In this document: piece by piece, positions 4,958 through 8,743 of the stretch
Position numbering within the stretch: position 1 is the first letter of the stretch
How the letters are laid out: each line of letters opens with the position of its first letter
Assembly: GCA_038065015.1 (NCBI GenBank)
Contig: JBBTRU010000018.1
Span: 1 to 8,743, forward strand
Length of the DNA: 8,743 bases
Source: CAIPSZ01 sp038065015
GTDB taxonomy: Bacteria; Patescibacteriota; Patescibacteriia; PEXW01
Direction: 5' to 3'
Made by a program: the position numbers and the translations under genes
Notes under the pieces: generated by a model
Databases searched by the model: none
The model's input: the letters and a program-made list of their open reading frames with translations, nothing else
What the model was told of the DNA's origin: nothing

Positions 4958-5477
4958 GGGTTAACTCCTTTCTCATGTCTATGCCAAACCAAACGATTTT
5001 TCCCTTACCATCCAGTGCTTGGACTTGAGAAAAAATGTCGAAGAGCATGCGAACAATGTACAGCCCTCGACCATGGACCGGTAATGCGGCAAGTGCTTCT
5101 GACGTCGTGGGATCCGCAACGAGGACATCGTCAGGAATCAAGGGCAAATTATCAGCAACGCCTACGAGGAATACGTAACGCGGGATGTGCAAGAATACTG
5201 TGGCTACATACCGTTCGATTGTTTTGTCGCCATACACAATAGTGTTTTCCACCAAATCGGTAATGGCAATGCCCGCATCATTCTTGCGCGATGCACTTAA
5301 GGGGACGTGTTCGAGAAATTTGCAGAGTTCGACTTCGACGTTTTGGGTAAGTTCGGGTGAAGCAACGGCGGAATAGTATTGCGCGTGCAGGGACATGCGG
5401 CGTTCTTTGGGTATCTGCCAGCCAGGTGGCAGGTATTGCCCAATATCACCAATGAGCATTTCTAAGGGTGAGGTCAT
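4947..5477 (-). CDS. RsbW/SpoIIAB-like ATPase (anti-sigma factor / serine kinase type)
   Basis: A 176-residue GHKL-fold (HATPase_c) protein without a sensor or dimerisation domain, as in anti-sigma kinases of the RsbW group. The N box is ITDLVENTIVYG, with Asn78 and Asp74 where RsbW proteins usually have Glu. The G1 box is GVADN (Asp109; the usual DxG Gly is replaced by Leu111) and the G2 box is GRGLYIV (136-142). Such proteins bind ATP, hold a sigma factor or other target, and phosphorylate a STAS-domain antagonist. No sigma factor or STAS protein is encoded nearby. Substitutions in the N and G1 boxes make kinase activity uncertain; ATP-dependent binding is more likely. AAAGGAGG (5490-5483) sits five bases before the ATG at 5477. 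The gene lies 76 bases after sufD, behind a hairpin, and overlaps the next gene by 11 bases. It is not a usual suf component. Confidence 0.8.
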   Translation of the reverse strand: MTSPLEMLIGDIGQYLPPGWQIPKERRMSLHAQYYSAVASPELTQNVEVELCKFLEHVPLSASRKNDAGIAITDLVENTIVYGDKTIERYVATVFLHIPRYVFLVGVADNLPLIPDDVLVADPTTSEALAALPVHGRGLYIVRMLFDIFSQVQALDGKGKIVWFGIDMRKELTHAA

Positions 5478-5534
5478 TACTGCCTCCTTTCGGTTGTCAA
5501 TGTTCAGTTGTTTGTTGGCCTTTGCTCAAAGCCT

Positions 5535-5552
5535 ACCCTGGCTGGCCAGGGT
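5535..5552 (-). other. Strong hairpin between sufD and the ATPase gene
   Basis: ACCCTGGC and GCCAGGGT form an 8-bp perfect inverted repeat around two bases (in RNA, seven pairs with a four-base loop). It begins two bases after the sufD stop. No T-run follows, so it is not a standard terminator. A weaker hairpin (GGCTTT...AAAGGCC, 5533-5517) comes right after. It may protect the sufCBD message from 3' decay, or mark an old junction. Confidence 0.55.
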
Positions 5553-5553
5553 G

Positions 5554-6330
5554 TCAATCCGTGGGTAAGAATGGCTTGCAAAGCGCTTCGGGCACGCGCT
5601 TGAGCGCGGGGGTAAGAAAACCAGCAACGATAAGGTTACGGGCGTGCGCCTGGGGAAGTCCGCGGGACATGAGGTAGAAAAGTTGCTCGTCATTCATGCG
5701 GCTCGTCGTCGAACCGTGACTGGCTTTTACGTCGTTCGCTTCAATTTCGAGCGTGGGCAGAGATTCCGCAATGGCATTGTCGAGCAGCAGCACATCGTCA
5801 CGGTAGTAGCTGCGGGTTTGCTGCGCGTTTGGCGCCACCTTGATGAGCCCGGTAAACACGCTGCGCGCTTCTTGCTCGTACACCCCGCGCACGTACACGT
5901 CGCCACGCGTGTGCGGTACGGCATGGTCCACAATCACGTGGCAGGCATGGTGTTCTAACTCACGGCCATGGTACATGCCGGTAAACTTCGCTTCCGCACC
6001 CGAAGCTTGCAGCGAGAAGACTACCCGCGTTTCGAGCCGGGCGCCGCCCATGGCCCGGTCAATAACGTGGAGCATGGCGTCTTTCCCTATGGCTGCCTCG
6101 ATGCCGAGCAATCGGTACGCGTCAGCCGCATACGTCGCCGCAACCATCAGCGTCAGCTGGCCACCGGCTGCTACAGCAATAGTCATTGCGGTTGCACCGG
6201 GCTTTGGTGAGAAGGTTATTTCTTTTACTTCCCCAGACGCGACGCGCAGAACTTCGGCATGCTTGGGTAATGCTTCGGGAAAGGGTCGCAGTGAGTCACG
6301 TTTCGGCAATGGGAAAGTGTAGGTGCTCAT
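5554..6330 (-). CDS. sufD: SufD-like subunit of the SufBCD Fe-S scaffold, short form
   Basis: A 258-residue SUF-BD protein. With SufB and SufC it forms the complex on which clusters are built; SufD helps iron entry. The C-terminal core is clear: EIEANDVKASHGSTTSRMNDEQLFYL, with His205 matching the functional His360 of E. coli SufD, then SRGLPQAHARNLIVAGF, the usual helix that contacts SufC. The middle (100-190) reads as the beta-helix core. At 258 residues it is far shorter than E. coli SufD (423); most of the N-terminal helical domain is missing. The frame is not broken, because the ATG overlaps the sufB stop as ATGA and the ORF is open throughout, so this looks like a natural short form. 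GGAGGGGAG upstream, inside sufB, may help initiation. The distinction from a second SufB rests on its lacking the catalytic Cys and on its position after sufB. Confidence 0.9.
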   Translation of the reverse strand: MSTYTFPLPKRDSLRPFPEALPKHAEVLRVASGEVKEITFSPKPGATAMTIAVAAGGQLTLMVAATYAADAYRLLGIEAAIGKDAMLHVIDRAMGGARLETRVVFSLQASGAEAKFTGMYHGRELEHHACHVIVDHAVPHTRGDVYVRGVYEQEARSVFTGLIKVAPNAQQTRSYYRDDVLLLDNAIAESLPTLEIEANDVKASHGSTTSRMNDEQLFYLMSRGLPQAHARNLIVAGFLTPALKRVPEALCKPFLPTD

Positions 6331-7709
6331 CCCACACTCCCCTCCATTTCCATACGAATAAGTCGGTTGAGCTCCACGGCATATTCCAACGGCAGCTCTT
6401 TCGCAATGGGCTCAATGAAGCCCTGTACAATCAGGCTGCGCGCTTCTTGGTCTTTAATGCCACGCGACTGCAGGTAGAAAAGCTGTTCCTCACCAATCTT
6501 GCCCACGCTGGCTTCATGGGCAATGGTCACGTTAGACTCGCGGATATCCATAGTGGGATAGGTGTCGGATCGTGATGTCTCGTCGAGCAACAGCGCATCG
6601 CACACCACCGAAGACTTGCAGCCGGTCATGCCTTTGGGCACCTGCACCAAGCCGCGATACGACGTGCGCCCGCGTTCTTTGCTAATGGATTTGGAAATGA
6701 TCGTGGAGGTCGTGTCCGGCGCGCCGTGAATGGCTTTGCCGCCCGCATCCTGGTGCTGGCCATTGCCCGCAAACGCGATGGAGAGGACATCCCCTTTGGC
6801 CCCGCGCCCGAGCAAGTACACGCTGGGGTACTTCATGGTGAGTTTGCTCCCGAGATTGCCGTCCACCCACTCCATGGTGGCATCCTCATACACGAATGCA
6901 CGCTTGGTAACCAAATTGTACACGTTCTTCGACCAGTTCTGCACCGTGGTGTACCGCACCCGGGCGCCGCGTTTGACAATGATTTCCACCACGGCCGAGT
7001 GCAGGCTGTCGGCACGGTACACGGGCGCTGTGCAGCCCTCGACGTAGTGCACGTAGCTGCCTTCGTCCGCGATAATGAGCGTGCGTTCAAATTGCCCGGC
7101 GTTCGGTGCGTTGATGCGAAAGTACGCCTGCAGCGGAATGTCCACGTGTACGCCTTTGGGAATGTAGACAAAACTCCCACCGCTCCACACCGCGGTATTC
7201 AGCGCGGAAAACATGTTGTCCCCGGCCGGAATCACCGTTCCAAAGTACTGTTTGACCAATTCGGGAAACTTTTTGAGCCCCGTATCCATGTCGAGAAAAA
7301 TCACCCCTTGTTTCTCTAAACTTTTCTGCAATGAATGGTATACGGCTTCGGATTCGTACTGCGCCATAACCCCGCCCAAATACTTCTGCTCGGCTTCGGG
7401 TATGCCAATCTTGTTGTAGGTGTTCCGAATTTCCGCCGGCACGTCGTCCCAGGATTGCGCCACCTTGTCTGTGGGTCGGAGGGAGTAGTGAATCTTGGTA
7501 AAATCAATATTCGAAAGCTCCCCGCCCCAGCTGGGCAGGCTTTTCCGTTGGAATATCTCGAGGGCGCGCAGCCGCGCACCGCGCATCCATTCTGGCTCGA
7601 GCTTGTAATGCGAAATCTGCTCCACCACCTGGCGGGAGAGACCGGGTTTCGACATGGAGGCATACCCTATGGGGTCGGCAATATCCAGGCTGCGGCTGGC
7701 AACGGTCAT
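6327..7709 (-). CDS. sufB: SufB, core subunit of the SufBCD Fe-S assembly scaffold
   Basis: A 460-residue protein (E. coli SufB 495). It is the site where the nascent cluster forms. Cys370 (SSVVCDALLLDETS), His398 and Glu399 (TIAHEASVGKIGEEQLFYL) correspond to E. coli Cys405, His433 and Glu434; the 28-residue spacing between the Cys and His is identical. Upstream, the conserved FSALNTAVWSGGSFVYIPKG and EGCTAPVY stretches mark the SufB family. The C-terminal LFYLQSRGIKDQEARSLIVQGFIEPI contacts SufC. The ATG at 7709 overlaps the sufC stop (ATGA), so translation is coupled; no Shine-Dalgarno is seen. Its own stop overlaps the sufD start in the same way, which should keep B and D in fixed proportion. 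I see nothing odd in the coding sequence. Confidence 0.98.
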   Translation of the reverse strand: MTVASRSLDIADPIGYASMSKPGLSRQVVEQISHYKLEPEWMRGARLRALEIFQRKSLPSWGGELSNIDFTKIHYSLRPTDKVAQSWDDVPAEIRNTYNKIGIPEAEQKYLGGVMAQYESEAVYHSLQKSLEKQGVIFLDMDTGLKKFPELVKQYFGTVIPAGDNMFSALNTAVWSGGSFVYIPKGVHVDIPLQAYFRINAPNAGQFERTLIIADEGSYVHYVEGCTAPVYRADSLHSAVVEIIVKRGARVRYTTVQNWSKNVYNLVTKRAFVYEDATMEWVDGNLGSKLTMKYPSVYLLGRGAKGDVLSIAFAGNGQHQDAGGKAIHGAPDTTSTIISKSISKERGRTSYRGLVQVPKGMTGCKSSVVCDALLLDETSRSDTYPTMDIRESNVTIAHEASVGKIGEEQLFYLQSRGIKDQEARSLIVQGFIEPIAKELPLEYAVELNRLIRMEMEGSVG

Positions 7710-8443
7710 GGCTGCGGCTGCACTGCAGCGTAGCCCACCCGCTCGATATCATACGCCAGGTCTTTGCCGCCGCTCTGGGTTATGCGCCCGTTGGTGAGCA
7801 CGTGGACGTGGTCGGGCGCGACGAATTCCAAAATGCGGGAGTAGTGCGTTATGAGCAAGATGCCAATCCCTGCCGCACGCGCGGCCTGCACGCCTTGCGC
7901 TACCACCTTGAGCGCGTCCACATCCAAGCCCGAATCGGTCTCGTCCAAAATAGCATACTTGGGTTGAAGCACCGCCAACTGAAGCATTTCCAAACGCTTC
8001 TTCTCCCCGCCCGAAAAGCCTTCGTTAACGGCGCGCTTTACAAAAGTGGGTTCAATTTGCAAATCGGCAACGGCTTTTTGCAAACGAGTGGAAAACGCTT
8101 TGTGGTCCAGCTGGCCACTATGCAAGCTGCGCCAGGCCGTGCGCAAAAAATTCTGCACCGACACGCCGGGAATCTCGACGGGATATTGAAAAGAGAGAAA
8201 GAGCCCAGCCTGCGCGCGCTCATCCGCAGGCAGCGCGGTAATATTTTTTCCGTCAACCTCTACGCTGCCTTCGGTAATGCCATAGCGCGGGTGGCCCATG
8301 AGCGCATTCGCCAAGGTGGATTTGCCCGAGCCGTTGGGACCCATGAGCGCATGCACTTCGCCGGCTTGTACCTGCAACGAAACACCGCGGAGGATAGGTT
8401 TCCCCTCCACGGTCACGTGGACATTACGAACAATCAACGACAT
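7706..8443 (-). CDS. sufC: SufC, ATPase subunit of the SufBCD complex
   Basis: A 245-residue ABC-type ATPase, soluble, the usual length. Walker A is GPNGSGKST (35-43), the Q-loop Gln86 is in SFQYP, the signature is FSGGEKKR (143-150) as in SufC proteins, Walker B is YAILDETDSGLD (163-174) and the H-loop is His200. ATP binding drives the SufC dimer formation that opens the SufB-SufD interface for cluster assembly. Glu168 follows the Walker B Asp. The SufC-specific EKK in the signature and the DETDSGLDVDAL motif separate it from transporter ATPases. The ATG is four bases past the last base of the regulator stop, without a Shine-Dalgarno, and the stop overlaps sufB. The order C-B-D is that of many Gram-positive and CPR suf operons. 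Confidence 0.98.
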   Translation of the reverse strand: MSLIVRNVHVTVEGKPILRGVSLQVQAGEVHALMGPNGSGKSTLANALMGHPRYGITEGSVEVDGKNITALPADERAQAGLFLSFQYPVEIPGVSVQNFLRTAWRSLHSGQLDHKAFSTRLQKAVADLQIEPTFVKRAVNEGFSGGEKKRLEMLQLAVLQPKYAILDETDSGLDVDALKVVAQGVQAARAAGIGILLITHYSRILEFVAPDHVHVLTNGRITQSGGKDLAYDIERVGYAAVQPQP

Positions 8444-8446
8444 GGC

Positions 8447-8743
8447 TTAGGCGCTTATGTCTACCAAGGTGTGGCGTTCGAGCTGGCTGTAAATTAAACG
8501 GTGCACCTTGGTCCAGTGCGGCTTAATGGGGCAGTTCGCCTCCCGCGGGCAGGAACCCGGCGTCCGAATGCAGCGGGCAGGCGCCATGGGCCCATCCATA
8601 CGCTCGATAACGTCGATGAGCCGAATATCCTTGGGCTTGCGGGAGAGCGCGTAGCCGCCTTTCACGCCTTCTCGACTCTTCAGAAACCCGCCGGCTTTCA
8701 GCTCCCCGGCAAGCAAGCTCGTGTAGCGGTAGGGCAGCTTGTT
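8447..8743 (-). CDS. Rrf2-family regulator with Fe-S Cys pattern (IscR/SufR-like), 3' part
   Basis: The last 98 codons are present; the N-terminal DNA-contacting part lies beyond 8743. The family is about 130-165 residues long, so about 40 to 65 residues are missing. Visible in the fragment are the wing of the winged helix (FLKSREGVKGGYALSR, 20-35), the IRLIDVIERMDG stretch, and three cysteines, Cys58-x6-Cys65-x5-Cys71, followed by His76-Trp77. In IscR-type proteins three such cysteines bind a [2Fe-2S] cluster and the spacing is x5-x5; here the first gap is one longer. Such regulators sense cluster supply and repress or activate suf. It is the first visible gene and ends three bases before sufC, so it is probably co-transcribed and controls this operon. 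The operator is outside the window. No start codon is visible; internal TTG codons are not starts. Confidence 0.92.
   Translation of the reverse strand, partial: NKLPYRYTSLLAGELKAGGFLKSREGVKGGYALSRKPKDIRLIDVIERMDGPMAPARCIRTPGSCPREANCPIKPHWTKVHRLIYSQLERHTLVDISA

Noticed and set aside
5495..5500. Perfect TTGACA on the minus strand before the ATPase gene
   Set aside because: The -10 position at 17 bases falls on the start codon and reads ATGACC, so no promoter can be built around it. The Shine-Dalgarno would also be left out of the mRNA.
7802..8497. A 231-codon plus-strand frame opposite sufC
   Set aside because: Antisense to an unmistakable SufC; no motif, and it runs across the sufC/regulator junction.

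Overview
The window reads almost entirely on the minus strand as one compact cluster for iron-sulfur (Fe-S) cluster assembly and oxidative-stress defence. It is followed by the start of a separate nucleotide-salvage gene. Reading down the minus strand (8743 to 1), the order is: Fe-S-type Rrf2 regulator (cut by the window edge), sufC, sufB, sufD, an RsbW-like ATPase, an unrecognised 230-residue protein, a terminator, sufS, a small membrane protein, a SufU/IscU scaffold, a single-cluster ferredoxin, an Fe/Mn superoxide dismutase, a cupredoxin lipoprotein, a 25-residue Cys/His-rich microprotein, a terminator, and the 5' two-fifths or so of an AMP phosphorylase gene. No convincing gene was found on the plus strand, and no stretch over about 100 bases lacks a gene. 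I saw no tRNA, rRNA, CRISPR array or insertion sequence.

Organism (inference): several traits together suggest a Candidate Phyla Radiation/Patescibacteria genome. These are the archaeal-type AMP phosphorylase, the lipoprotein with an Asn/Thr/Ala low-complexity linker, a minimal SUF set with a short SufD, very tight gene packing with ATGA overlaps, and scarce Shine-Dalgarno sequences. TGA is used as a stop in sufC, sufB, sufD, sufS, sufU and the ferredoxin gene, so a code that reads UGA as glycine (Gracilibacteria/Absconditabacteria) is excluded. No marker gene is present, so the phylum remains a guess.

Region 8743-5554: the regulator, then sufC, sufB and sufD with ATGA stop/start overlaps. 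SufC is the ATPase of the SufBCD scaffold; SufB carries the cluster-site Cys, His and Glu. The regulator has the three-Cys pattern of cluster-sensing Rrf2 proteins, so it probably adjusts the operon to Fe-S status. Its promoter lies outside the window.

Region 5553-4187: a two-gene cassette not normally part of suf operons. It is an RsbW/SpoIIAB-like ATPase overlapping a protein of unknown family. It is bordered by a strong hairpin after sufD and a textbook intrinsic terminator before sufS. Both genes have strong Shine-Dalgarno sites, unlike the suf genes around them.

Region 4186-772: sufS (cysteine desulfurase, the sulfur donor), a membrane protein overlapping it by ATGA, the SufU-like scaffold, a ferredoxin with a recognisable promoter of its own, then superoxide dismutase, a copper-site lipoprotein and the Cys-rich microprotein. 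This links cluster building to superoxide and metal handling. An intrinsic terminator closes the unit.

Region 771-1: an extended -10 promoter placed so that transcription should begin at or next to the start codon of the AMP phosphorylase gene (possibly leaderless), and the first 234 codons of that gene.
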